Assembly: GCA_902556065.1 (NCBI GenBank)
Contig: CACDUV010000001.1
Location: forward strand, 94,534-158,533
Direction of reading: 5' to 3'
Source of the DNA: an uncultured Pelagibacteraceae bacterium
GTDB taxonomy: Bacteria; Pseudomonadota; Alphaproteobacteria; Pelagibacterales; Pelagibacteraceae
DNA length: 64,000 nt
The number at the start of each line of letters is the position of its first letter. Positions within the stretch are counted from its first letter, which is position 1. The notes below the pieces were generated by a model. That model searched no databases. It was given only the letters and a program-made list of their open reading frames with translations, and was not told the DNA's origin. The translations under genes and the position numbers were made by a program. Below are positions 52,346-60,680 of the stretch, one piece after another.

Positions 52346-53497
52346 ATGTCTAAAGTATTTGATTTATTTATAATTGGTGGTGGTATTAACGGCGCTGGTA
52401 TTGCAAGAGATGCTTCTGGAAGAGGTTTGTCGGTGTGTTTGGCAGATAAAGGAGAAATTGGAGGTGCAACTTCTTCTTGGTCTACAAAATTAATTCATGG
52501 TGGACTTCGTTATTTAGAAAATTATGAATTTAAGTTAGTAAGAGAGTCACTTAAAGAAAGAGAAATTGTTTACAAAATTGCAAAACATATCTCAAGACCA
52601 ATCCCATTTATCATTCCACATACCGATAAAATTAGACCAGCCTGGTTGATTAAATTTGGTTTGTTTTTGTATGACAATTTAGGAGGAAAAACCAATATTC
52701 CAAAATCAAAAACATTTGATCTTAATAAAAAATTTCCAAATATTCTAAAAGAAAAATACAAAACTGGTTTTCAATATTTTGATATTCAAATTGATGATAA
52801 AAAATTGACAAAACTAAATGCTCGAGATGCAAAAAGAAACAAAGCTAAAATTTTAGAATACAACAAAGTTAAAAAGGCAGAAATTATTAACAATGAGTGG
52901 GTCATAAGTCTTCAAAATGGAAAAAAAATAAAATCAAAAGTTTTAATCAATGCATCTGGCCCATGGATAAATGAGACTTTAAATAAAAATATAAAAATAA
53001 AATCTAAAAATAAAATTAGATTAGTTAAAGGAAGTCACATCATTACTAAGAAACTATATAAAGAAGATGTTGCATTTACTTTTCAAAATACAGATAAAAG
53101 AATAATATTTGTAATTCCTTACAAAAAATATTTTTCATTAATTGGAACAACTGAAGTGGAAGTCAAATCCCCAGAAAATAATGGAATATCAAATCAAGAA
53201 ATTCAATATTTAATTAAATCAGTAAATAATTATTTAAAAAAACAAATTAGCAAAAAAGATATAATGGATACTTATTCAGGAATAAGGCCTCTAATAGAGG
53301 ATTTTAAAGAGGCCTCAAAAGTTACTAGGGATTATGTTTTTGATTTACACATTGTGAAAAAATTACCTCTTTTAAATATTTATGGAGGAAAACTTACTAC
53401 ATATAGAAAGTTATCTGAAAAAGTCCTCATAGACCTTAAAAAGTTTTTACCCAAAACCAAAAAAGGCCCATGGACAGATAAAAAGAGACTTTTTTAG
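52346..53497 (+). CDS. glpD: Glycerol-3-phosphate dehydrogenase, C-terminally short
   Basis: FAD-dependent oxidation of glycerol-3-phosphate to dihydroxyacetone phosphate. The ATG at 52346 is preferred over the TTG at 52343. 383 residues, against about 500 for usual GlpD. FAD motif FIIGGGINGAGIARDASGRGLSV, then ATSSWSTKLIHGGLRYLENYEFKLVRESLKER, and YSGIRPLIED. It stops just after GGKLTTYRKLSEKVLIDLKKFLPKTKKGPWT, where the helical C-terminal domain would begin. No continuation is seen in any frame downstream, so this is a domain loss rather than a frameshift. It would use the G3P supplied by Ugp/UgpQ. Confidence 0.85.
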   Translation: MSKVFDLFIIGGGINGAGIARDASGRGLSVCLADKGEIGGATSSWSTKLIHGGLRYLENYEFKLVRESLKEREIVYKIAKHISRPIPFIIPHTDKIRPAWLIKFGLFLYDNLGGKTNIPKSKTFDLNKKFPNILKEKYKTGFQYFDIQIDDKKLTKLNARDAKRNKAKILEYNKVKKAEIINNEWVISLQNGKKIKSKVLINASGPWINETLNKNIKIKSKNKIRLVKGSHIITKKLYKEDVAFTFQNTDKRIIFVIPYKKYFSLIGTTEVEVKSPENNGISNQEIQYLIKSVNNYLKKQISKKDIMDTYSGIRPLIEDFKEASKVTRDYVFDLHIVKKLPLLNIYGGKLTTYRKLSEKVLIDLKKFLPKTKKGPWTDKKRLF

Positions 53498-53521
53498 ATT
53501 TCCACACCTATAAAAAAGTGA

Positions 53522-53576
53522 TATCGTTATTCAATAAAGCGATACATAACTCGTCGTTAAAATCAAAGATTTACGA
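53522..53576 (+). other. Two-hairpin leader upstream of the monooxygenase operon
   Basis: The 123-base gap before the luciferase-like gene holds two stems: TATCG-TTATT (53522-53531) with AATAA-(AG)-CGATA (53533-53544), and TCGT...ATC (53554-53564) with GAT...ACGA (53568-53576) around AAA. It matches no riboswitch class I can recognise. It could be a regulatory leader or the end of the glpD transcript. Confidence 0.3.
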
Positions 53577-53608
53577 AAGTGGGATCGGTCGTCTTTAAAT
53601 TAACTTTT

Positions 53609-53616
53609 AAAGGAGG
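53609..53616 (+). promoter_or_regulatory. Ribosome-binding site deciding the monooxygenase start
   Basis: AAAGGAGG, 4 bases before ATG 53621. It is a near-perfect Shine-Dalgarno and shows that translation starts at 53621, not at the upstream GTG 53579 listed in the ORF track. Confidence 0.85.
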
Positions 53617-53620
53617 CTTT

Positions 53621-54790
53621 ATGAAATTTGGTTATTTTTGCAATACCACTAACTGGACACACAAACCATATCATCAATTATTAGACGAAACCAAAGAAAT
53701 CACAGAATATTGTGATCAAAATAATTGGAACTCTATTTGGTTTACTGAACATCACTTTAATCACGAAGGAATGGAGTCATGCACAAACCCAATAATGATG
53801 GGAGTAGATGCAGCTGCAAGAACGAAAAATATAAGAATAGGACAAGCTGCAAATGTAATTACATTTCATAATCCTATAAGACTAGCAGAAGATATTGCTA
53901 CACTAGATCAGCTTTCAAAAGGAAGAGTTGAGGTGGGTGTTGCAAGAGGAATTTATGGAAGAGAAGCAATTAATCTAAACAAAGAGGCTGATCTTAAAGA
54001 TCAGGCAAAAAATTTCAGATTGTTTGCTGAAACATTAGAAGTGCTAAAAAAAGCATGGAGTGAAAAGTTTTTTAGTCATCAAGGTGAGTTTTATACTTAT
54101 CCTTCTCCAAATTATGTTTGGCAGCATGATATGAGTCCGCCAAGTGAAGAATTTATGAATATTGATGATAACACTATGAAAAAGATTAGTGTTCTTCCAC
54201 AACCTTTTCAAAAACCTTATCCTCCAATTCATCAAGTAGTAGATGGAATTAGATCAATCGAGTGGGCAGCTGAGAACAATATAAATATCATAATGTGGAT
54301 ACCAACAGTAAAAGCTTTAAAAGCAAAATTTGAAGCTTATAAAAATAAAAGATCTGAGGTGACCAAAAAAAATATTCCTTTGGGTGAGGGTGTATCTCTT
54401 GTTAGAGATATGTTTGTAGCTGACACAATGGAAGAGGCTAAAGAAAAAGCTGGTGAACATATGGTAAATTATATGCGTTGGGTTTGTCATTGGCGTGGTC
54501 TAGGAAACCATATGGATCCAGGTGAAGAACTACCAGAAACCAAAGGAAAGCTTGATTTATTAGATTATGAATTTTTGCATAAAAGAAATATGTTATTTGG
54601 AACACCAGAGTATGTAATTGATAAAATTCATGAATTAAAATCTGAGTTAAATCTTCAAAACTTGCAAGTTTGGTCAAACTTTCCCGGTGTAAAACATAAA
54701 GATTGTATGAAAAGCATTAAACTTTTTACAGAAAAAGTTATGCCTCATTTCCAAGATGATTTAGGAACTGAAGTTAAAAAAGTTTCGTGA
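53621..54790 (+). CDS. Luciferase-like (LLM) flavin-dependent monooxygenase
   Basis: 389 residues from the ATG after a strong ribosome site. Bacterial luciferase/alkanesulfonate monooxygenase fold: GYFCNTTNWTHKPYHQLLDET, WNSIWFTEHHFNHEGM, RIGQAANVITFHNPIRLAEDIATLDQLSKGRVEVGVARG. It uses reduced flavin and oxygen to oxidise or cleave its substrate; no dedicated flavin reductase is adjacent. First gene of a five-gene operon with an Xsc-like TPP enzyme, DUF1185, alpha/beta hydrolase and aldehyde dehydrogenase, overlapping the next gene by 4 bases (GTGA). Substrate unknown. Confidence 0.88.
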   Translation: MKFGYFCNTTNWTHKPYHQLLDETKEITEYCDQNNWNSIWFTEHHFNHEGMESCTNPIMMGVDAAARTKNIRIGQAANVITFHNPIRLAEDIATLDQLSKGRVEVGVARGIYGREAINLNKEADLKDQAKNFRLFAETLEVLKKAWSEKFFSHQGEFYTYPSPNYVWQHDMSPPSEEFMNIDDNTMKKISVLPQPFQKPYPPIHQVVDGIRSIEWAAENNINIIMWIPTVKALKAKFEAYKNKRSEVTKKNIPLGEGVSLVRDMFVADTMEEAKEKAGEHMVNYMRWVCHWRGLGNHMDPGEELPETKGKLDLLDYEFLHKRNMLFGTPEYVIDKIHELKSELNLQNLQVWSNFPGVKHKDCMKSIKLFTEKVMPHFQDDLGTEVKKVS

Positions 54791-56490
54791 TCAAATCCAA
54801 AAAAAATATAAGCGGTGGTCAAGCTGCCGTTAGAGCTCTTAAGAGAGAAAAAACTAAACATGTTTTTGGTTTAATTGGTTCTGCAACAATGGAAATGTTT
54901 GATGCTCTGTATCATGAAAAAAGTATAAAATTTATTGGAGTTAGAGATGAGCGAACTGGAACACATATGGCAGATGGTTATGCTAGAGCATCTAATAAAC
55001 ATGGTGTAATTATTGCAGGCCAGAATGGACCAGGTGCCACAAATTTAGTAACAGGTGTAGCACAAGCAAAAGCTGCCTTCTCTCCTGTTGTTGCAATTGC
55101 AGGTTCTTACTCAACAAAAGATAAAATGGAAGATGCTTTTCAAGGGTTAGATCAACAATCCTTATTTGCTCCAATTACAAAAAAGACTTGGACTGTGAAA
55201 AATTCGAAAATTGTTCCTAAAATAATTGGAGATGCATTTAATTTATCAATGAAACCTAGAAGAGGACCAGTTTGCATTAATCTTCCAAGAAATATATTAG
55301 CTGAGAAAAACACTTATAATATCAATATTAATAAACCTTCGTTTTCAAATGAAAGTAATCTTAAAGGGAACAAGGAAAAAATTAAAATAGCAGCAAGCCT
55401 ATTATTAAAATCAAAACAACCAACAATAATAGTTGGGGCTGGAATTAAGTATAACTCAAAATATAAAGAAGTAATTAAATTGGCAGAATTGCTAAATATT
55501 CCAACTGTTACAGCTGCAGGTCATGGTGATGCTATACCATTTAATCATAAATTAAATGCTGGACAGATGGGTCCAAGAGGAAACCCTGTTGCATCAAGAC
55601 TAGTGAAAGAAGCGGATGTTATTTTAGCTATCGGAACTCGATTAGGATTTAATTCAACTTTTTATTCCTATGAAAATATAAATAAAAAAGCAAAAATAAT
55701 TCAAATTGAATTAGAAAAAAAAATGGTTGGAAAGTATTTTCCAGTATCAATAGGAATTCATGCAGATGCTACAATTGCTACTATTCAATTATTTAAAGAA
55801 ATAAAAAAACAAAAGATTAAATCAAATGTAAAAAGATGGACTGATTTATATTTAAAGGAAAGAAAAGAATTTTTATATAATAGAGATAATAAAAATTTAG
55901 GAAAAAACTTTCCCATTCAGCCAAAAGGGTTGTTTAAGCAACTAAGAAGGGTTTTACCTAAAAACTCAGCGATCACTTTGGATGCTGGAACGTTGTGTTT
56001 ACAAGCTACAGATGCTTTAGAATACTATGATCCTCCTTCTCTATTTACACCTTTGGATTTTGGCCTAGTTGGTTTCTCATTTGCTTGTGGACTTGGAGTA
56101 AAAGTTGCAAAACCAAAAAAAACAGTTGTAAGTTTGATGGGTGATGGTGGTTTTGGAATGACAATTTCTGAATTAAGTACAGCTGTTGAATATGGAATAA
56201 ATACTACAACAATAGTAATGAATAATAAAAGTTGGGGGGCAGAGAAAGCTTATCAAAAAGATTTTTTTGGTAAAAGATATTTGGGTGCTGATATAACTAG
56301 TCCATCTTTTGATAAAGTTGCTGAATTATATGGAGCAAAAGGATTTAAAGTTGAAAAAGTTTCTGAGATAAATGAAGCAGTTAGAGCTGCAATCAAAAGT
56401 AAAAAACCTGCTGTGATAGATGTTGATGTAGATCCGAAAGCATTATACAGTTTTAGAAGAGATAGTTTTCAACATAGAATTAAAAAATGA
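54787..56490 (+). CDS. TPP-dependent enzyme of the acetolactate synthase family, Xsc-like
   Basis: 567 residues with a GTG start overlapping the monooxygenase stop. N-terminal FGLIGSATMEMFDAL and IIAGQNGPGATNLVTGVAQAK; TPP motif GDGGFGMTISELSTAVEYGINTTTIVMNNKSW. The stretch KSWGAEKAYQKDFFGKRYLGADI and the C-terminal YSFRRDSFQ resemble sulfoacetaldehyde acetyltransferase (Xsc) more than acetolactate synthase. Xsc is about 590-600 residues and usually sits beside pta, which is missing here. A thiamine-dependent C-C or C-S cleaving lyase on the monooxygenase product is a reasonable inference. The true substrate is unknown. Confidence 0.82.
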   Translation: MIKSKKNISGGQAAVRALKREKTKHVFGLIGSATMEMFDALYHEKSIKFIGVRDERTGTHMADGYARASNKHGVIIAGQNGPGATNLVTGVAQAKAAFSPVVAIAGSYSTKDKMEDAFQGLDQQSLFAPITKKTWTVKNSKIVPKIIGDAFNLSMKPRRGPVCINLPRNILAEKNTYNININKPSFSNESNLKGNKEKIKIAASLLLKSKQPTIIVGAGIKYNSKYKEVIKLAELLNIPTVTAAGHGDAIPFNHKLNAGQMGPRGNPVASRLVKEADVILAIGTRLGFNSTFYSYENINKKAKIIQIELEKKMVGKYFPVSIGIHADATIATIQLFKEIKKQKIKSNVKRWTDLYLKERKEFLYNRDNKNLGKNFPIQPKGLFKQLRRVLPKNSAITLDAGTLCLQATDALEYYDPPSLFTPLDFGLVGFSFACGLGVKVAKPKKTVVSLMGDGGFGMTISELSTAVEYGINTTTIVMNNKSWGAEKAYQKDFFGKRYLGADITSPSFDKVAELYGAKGFKVEKVSEINEAVRAAIKSKKPAVIDVDVDPKALYSFRRDSFQHRIKK

Positions 56491-57074
56491 AATTAGAACT
56501 AAGAAAATTTACTAAATTTGTAGATAAAACTTTTATTGAGGGAGGCAAAGAAGCAAAAGAACCTGTATTATTGGTATCTGTTGCTGCAGTTTTTAAAAAT
56601 CCATGGCATGGTCAAGGATTTGTTGAGGACTTAAGACCAACTATTTTAGATCTGGCTCCTAAGTTAGGTGATTTACTTGTTCCAGAATTAATAAAAGAAA
56701 TAGGATCTCCAGAAAAAATACTAGCATATGGTAAAGCAGGAGTAGTTGGATTAGATGGAGAAATAGAGCATGCATCAGCTTTTATTCACACTTTGAGATT
56801 TGGAAATAAATTTAGAGACGCTGTGGGAGGCACATCTTATTTAAGTTTTACAAATACAAGGGGACCAGCTGGATCAAAAATTTCTATTCCCATGATGCAT
56901 AAAACTGACTCTGGGTTAAGACCTTATTATCTAACACATGAATTTACTATACATGATGCACCATTTAATGATGAGGTGGTGATTGCGATAGGTGGAGCAT
57001 CTAGTGGAAGAGCACATGCTAGAACAGGTGATCGATATCAAGATATGAAAGAAATGGGAATTGAACCCAAATAA
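56487..57074 (+). CDS. DUF1185 (amino acid synthesis family) protein
   Basis: 195 residues of the DUF1185 family; the family name is historical and no reaction is established. Features: VLLVSVAAVFKNPWHGQGFVEDLRP, YGKAGVVGLDGEIEHASAFIHT (Glu-His-Ala and a second His that could bind metal), AVGGTSYLSFTNTRGPAGSKISIPMMHKTDSGLRPYYLTHEFTIHDAPF and GGASSGRAHARTGDRYQDM. The repeated His/Asp/Glu suggests a hydrolase or isomerase. Coupled to the TPP gene by 4 bases and 6 bases before the hydrolase. Confidence 0.85.
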   Translation: MKLELRKFTKFVDKTFIEGGKEAKEPVLLVSVAAVFKNPWHGQGFVEDLRPTILDLAPKLGDLLVPELIKEIGSPEKILAYGKAGVVGLDGEIEHASAFIHTLRFGNKFRDAVGGTSYLSFTNTRGPAGSKISIPMMHKTDSGLRPYYLTHEFTIHDAPFNDEVVIAIGGASSGRAHARTGDRYQDMKEMGIEPK

Positions 57075-57080
57075 ATCTTG

Positions 57081-57863
57081 ATGACTACTGGAACTACTGA
57101 TTCTGGAACTTTTTACTCATACAAAAAAAAAGACCAAGAAATTCCAATTGTATTTGTTCATGGTGTTGGTTTAACCCATGAGATTTGGAAACCTCAATTA
57201 GATTTCTTTAATAATTATAGTACTCTTGCATACGATATTCTTGGTCATGGAAAATCATCTTTAGATAAAGAAATAATTTCATTTGATGATTTTTCGGATC
57301 AACTAATTGATTTAATTAATCACCTTAATATAAAAAAAATTCATTTGGTTGGTTTTTCAATAGGTTCTTTGATTGCGAGGAACTTTGCTATCAATCACAG
57401 TTCACATTTACAATCACTAACTCTGTTATGCTCAATATATAAAAGAACTGAAGAGCAACAAAAAATTGTAAATCAAAGATTTGAACAAGCAAAAAAAGAT
57501 CTTAAATTATCAAGACAAGCTCTTAAAAGATGGTTTAGTGACGAATATATTGAAAAGCATCCAAATATTTATGATAAAATTAGCTCAATTTTAGCAGCTA
57601 ACAATATGGAGCATTTTCTGAAAGTTTATGAGCTATTTGTAAAACATCAAAATGATGAAGATTTTAATAAAATTCAAAATCACACTTTAGTTATGACTGG
57701 AGAGCATGACATTGGCTCCACAGTTAAAATGTCTCAAGAATTAAATGCTCTAATACCAAAAAGCCAATTAAAGATCATCAAAGATGGAAAACATCTTTGT
57801 GGTATTGAGTGTGCGGATGATGTAAATTCAAGTCTCAATAGTTTTATCAAAGACAATGAGTAA
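57081..57863 (+). CDS. Alpha/beta hydrolase
   Basis: 260 residues from ATG 57081; the track start at 57078 is a TTG. Oxyanion region IVFVHGVGLTHEIWKPQ, nucleophile Ser in LVGFSIGSLIARNFA (GxSxG), acid Asp in MTGEHDIGS and His in KDGKHLCGIE. It resembles RutD/enol-lactonase-type hydrolases. In this operon it probably hydrolyses an ester, lactone or imine-type product released by the upstream enzymes. It overlaps the aldehyde dehydrogenase by 8 bases. Confidence 0.87.
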   Translation: MTTGTTDSGTFYSYKKKDQEIPIVFVHGVGLTHEIWKPQLDFFNNYSTLAYDILGHGKSSLDKEIISFDDFSDQLIDLINHLNIKKIHLVGFSIGSLIARNFAINHSSHLQSLTLLCSIYKRTEEQQKIVNQRFEQAKKDLKLSRQALKRWFSDEYIEKHPNIYDKISSILAANNMEHFLKVYELFVKHQNDEDFNKIQNHTLVMTGEHDIGSTVKMSQELNALIPKSQLKIIKDGKHLCGIECADDVNSSLNSFIKDNE

Positions 57864-59337
57864 ACTTAAAAAATATCAAATGTATATTGATGGTCAGTGG
57901 GTTGATGCTGAAAACAACAAAACATTTGAAACTTTAAACCCAGAAAATAACGAACCTTGGGCAATTGTTCCTGAAGCAAGTGCAAAAGATACTGATAAAG
58001 CTGTTCAAGCTGCACAAAAAGCCTTTGAAGGTGAATGGCCTAAATTACTGCCAAGAGAAAGAGCAAAATTTTTAAGAGCAATTGGAGATCAGTTAAGAGA
58101 AAATGCAGAAATGCTTGGAGAAATAGAAACCATAGACACTGGAAAATTATTTAGAGAAACAAAAAAACAAGCAATCTATATAGCAGAGTACTATGATTAT
58201 TATGCAGGTTTAGCAGACAAAGTTGAAGGTACTGTACTGCCAATTGATAAACCAAACGTTCAAGCAATAACTACTAGAATTCCTATTGGTGTTATAGCTG
58301 CAATAATACCATGGAATTCGCAAATGTTTTTAACTGCAACTAAGTTGGCGCCAGCACTTGCAATGGGAAATACTGTTGTAATTAAATCATCAGAATTAGC
58401 GCCTGCAGTATTATTTGAATTTGCAAAATTAATTGAAAAAACTGGAATACCAAAAGGAGTTGTAAATATAATTACTGGTTTTGGTGATCTATGTGGAAAA
58501 ACTTTAACAACACATGATATGGTTGAAAAGATAGCGTTTACTGGTGGACCAGAAACTGCAAGACATATAATTAAAAATTCAGCAGAAAACCTCTCTGAAG
58601 TTAGTTTGGAACTTGGAGGAAAAAGTCCTGTAGCTGTTTTTGATGATGCTGAACAAGAGAATGCAATTAATGGAATTACAGCAGGAATTTTTGGAGCAAG
58701 TGGACAAAGTTGTATAGCTGGCTCACGGCTTTATATTCAAAAAGGAATCTATAATGAATTTTTAGATAAACTTTCTAAACGTGCATCAAAAATTAAAATA
58801 GGAGCACCAATGGATCCTGAAACAGAAATGGGTCCTTTAAGTAATTTTAAACAACTAGAGACTATAGAAAAAAACATTAAAGAAACTGTTGATCAAGGAG
58901 GAAAAATTAAATGCGGTGGTGAAAGACATTCTTTTTCAAATAAAGGTTATTATTTTCCACCGACTATAATTGAATGTGATAATCATAATTTACCTGTTGC
59001 TGAAAATGAATTATTTGGTCCTGTACTCTCTGTTATGAAATTTGATACTGAAGAAGAAGTTATATCAAAAATGAATGATAATCAGTATGGATTGTCTTCT
59101 GGGGTTTATACAAGTAATTTATCTAGGGGCATGAGAGTATCTAAGGCAATAAGAGCTGGAATAACTTTTGTGAATACTTATCGATTAATCTCACCATCAG
59201 CTCCTTTTGGTGGAATTAAAGATAGTGGATACGGTAAAGAAGCTGGAATAGACTCTATTAAAGATTATACAAGGGTAAAAACAACTTGGTTCTACACATC
59301 TGACGAGCCGTCTCTAGATCCATTCTCAATCAGATAA
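57856..59337 (+). CDS. NAD(P)-dependent aldehyde dehydrogenase (copy 3, BetB/DhaS-like)
   Basis: 493 residues, a different subgroup from the two 477-residue paralogues. Catalytic Cys286 in GASGQSCIAGSRL, Glu252 in SLELGGKSPV, and cofactor region IIPWNSQMFLTATKLAPALAMGN. C-terminal SPSAPFGGIKDSGYGKEAGIDSIKDYT. Last gene of the monooxygenase operon; it presumably oxidises the aldehyde released by the pathway. It could also serve betaine aldehyde made by the GMC enzyme, but that gene lies in another operon. Confidence 0.92.
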   Translation: MSKLKKYQMYIDGQWVDAENNKTFETLNPENNEPWAIVPEASAKDTDKAVQAAQKAFEGEWPKLLPRERAKFLRAIGDQLRENAEMLGEIETIDTGKLFRETKKQAIYIAEYYDYYAGLADKVEGTVLPIDKPNVQAITTRIPIGVIAAIIPWNSQMFLTATKLAPALAMGNTVVIKSSELAPAVLFEFAKLIEKTGIPKGVVNIITGFGDLCGKTLTTHDMVEKIAFTGGPETARHIIKNSAENLSEVSLELGGKSPVAVFDDAEQENAINGITAGIFGASGQSCIAGSRLYIQKGIYNEFLDKLSKRASKIKIGAPMDPETEMGPLSNFKQLETIEKNIKETVDQGGKIKCGGERHSFSNKGYYFPPTIIECDNHNLPVAENELFGPVLSVMKFDTEEEVISKMNDNQYGLSSGVYTSNLSRGMRVSKAIRAGITFVNTYRLISPSAPFGGIKDSGYGKEAGIDSIKDYTRVKTTWFYTSDEPSLDPFSIR

Positions 59338-59435
59338 TTGTCAGCGTCAATTAACTGTCTAAAATAGGATAATTTTGTCATTGAATATTGATTGTATTCA
59401 TACTTAAATTGGTTTTTATAAATTGTTAACAATAA

Positions 59436-59443
59436 AGAGGAAG
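59436..59443 (+). promoter_or_regulatory. Ribosome-binding site fixing the livJ-like start
   Basis: AGAGGAAG, 3 bases before ATG 59447. It places the start so that a clean signal peptide begins the protein, instead of the TTG 59423 in the ORF track. The gap 59338-59435 otherwise shows no clear promoter or structure. Confidence 0.75.
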
Positions 59444-59446
59444 ATA

Positions 59447-60628
59447 ATGAGAAAACTATTTATTGCTGCATTTATGTTTGTTTCTATTTTTGGAACAAAG
59501 GTAATGGCAGATATTAAAATGGGGATCATCTTAGGATTCACTGGTCCTATTGAATCTCTAACACCAGCTATGGCTGCATCTGCAGAGCTTGCATTTAAAG
59601 AAGCTTCTGATTCAGGTTCGCTATTAGGTGGAAAAAAAATTGAGCCAGTAAGAGCAGACTCAACTTGTGTTGACTCAGCAGCAGCAACAGCAGCAGCTGA
59701 AGGTTTAATTTCAGGTGATGTGGCTGCGATTATGGGAGCAGACTGTTCAGGTGTAACTGGTGCTATTGCAACTAACGTTGCTGTACCAAATGGTGTAGTA
59801 ATGATTTCACCTTCAGCTACTTCTCCAGGATTAACAACTCTAGATGACAAAGGGTATTTCTTTAGAACTGCTCCATCAGATGCTAGAGGTGGCCAAATTT
59901 TAGCTGATATAACTAAAGATAGAAAAGTAAAAAGTGTTGCAATCACTTATACTAACAATGACTATGGTAAAGGTTTAGCTGATGTTTATAAAGCAGCAGT
60001 TGAGGCTCATGGTATTAAAGTTACAACTGTAACTGCTCACGAAGATGGAAAAGCAGATTACTCATCTGAAGTAGCAACTCTTGCTTCTGCTGGTGGTGAT
60101 GCTGTAGCAGTTATTGGTTATCTTGACCAAGGAGGAAAAGGAATTATTCAAGCTTCTTTAGACTCTGGTGCCTTTGATAGATTTATTTTATCAGATGGTA
60201 TGATTGGTCAATCTTTAGTTGATGCATTCGGAAAAGATTTAAGTAAATCATTTGGATCATTACCAGGTTCTACTGGTAAAGGTGCAGGTATATTTGCTGA
60301 TGTTGCAAAAGCTGGAGGTGTAGAAGCTTCTGGTCCTTACACAGGTGAATCTTACGATGCAGCTGCTTTGATCGTTCTTGCAATGCAAGCAGGTAACTCT
60401 GCTGACAGAGCATCAATTGCAAAAAATGTAATGGATGTTGCTAACGCTCCTGGAACTAAAATTTATCCAGGTGAACTTAAGAAAGGTTTAGATTTATTAG
60501 CAAAAGGTAAAAAGATAAATTACGAAGGTGCTACTGGAGTAACTTTTACTAGTGTTGGTGAAGCTGAAGGTTCTTTCTTAGAACAAGAAATTAAAGGCGG
60601 AAAATTCAAAACTAAAAAACAAAGATAA
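59447..60628 (+). CDS. Branched-chain-amino-acid-type ABC substrate-binding protein
   Basis: 393 residues from ATG 59447. Signal peptide MRKLFIAAFMFVSIFGTKVMA, mature start DIKMGIILGFTGPIESLTPAMA. Type I periplasmic fold (LivJ/LivK, Peripla_BP_6): VAAIMGADCSGVTGAIATNVAVPNGVVMISPSATSPGLTTL, FRTAPSDARGGQILADI and YTGESYDAAALIVLAMQ. Two Cys residues (STCVDSA, ADCSG) may form a disulfide. It is followed by a strong terminator. The partner permeases are probably the convergent livH/livM; the substrate could be amino acids, amides or urea. Confidence 0.9.
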   Translation: MRKLFIAAFMFVSIFGTKVMADIKMGIILGFTGPIESLTPAMAASAELAFKEASDSGSLLGGKKIEPVRADSTCVDSAAATAAAEGLISGDVAAIMGADCSGVTGAIATNVAVPNGVVMISPSATSPGLTTLDDKGYFFRTAPSDARGGQILADITKDRKVKSVAITYTNNDYGKGLADVYKAAVEAHGIKVTTVTAHEDGKADYSSEVATLASAGGDAVAVIGYLDQGGKGIIQASLDSGAFDRFILSDGMIGQSLVDAFGKDLSKSFGSLPGSTGKGAGIFADVAKAGGVEASGPYTGESYDAAALIVLAMQAGNSADRASIAKNVMDVANAPGTKIYPGELKKGLDLLAKGKKINYEGATGVTFTSVGEAEGSFLEQEIKGGKFKTKKQR

Positions 60629-60644
60629 TTTTTTATCTTAATTC

Positions 60645-60680
60645 AAAAAACCCCAGTAATTTAATTGCTGGGGTTTTTTT
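60645..60680. terminator. Bidirectional terminator between the livJ-like and MFS genes
   Basis: AAAAAACCCCAG (60645-60656) pairs with CTGGGGTTTTTT (60668-60679) around an 11-base loop, giving T-runs on both strands. The right arm lies inside the last codons of the convergent MFS gene (KKNPSN plus stop), so its coding end doubles as terminator. Confidence 0.92.

Noticed and set aside
53498-53578. Frameshifted C-terminal domain of GlpD
   Set aside because: All three forward frames after the stop were read and show no similarity to the expected helical domain and quickly meet stops.
53498-53620. Possible tRNA or known riboswitch in the gap before the monooxygenase
   Set aside because: No T-arm consensus (GGTTCRANTC) or acceptor pairing, and no TPP, glycine or SAM motif could be found; kept only as a structured leader.
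53621-59337. Rut pyrimidine-degradation operon, suggested by luciferase-like monooxygenase plus RutD-like hydrolase
   Set aside because: RutB, RutC, RutE and RutF equivalents are absent and a TPP enzyme and DUF1185 protein are present, which Rut does not use.
59416-59946. 176-residue minus-strand ORF, Ala/Ile-rich with hydrophobic ends
   Set aside because: It lies wholly antisense to the livJ-like gene, which has a signal peptide, ribosome site and full family match; the Ala-rich stretch mirrors GCA/GCT codons of the real gene.
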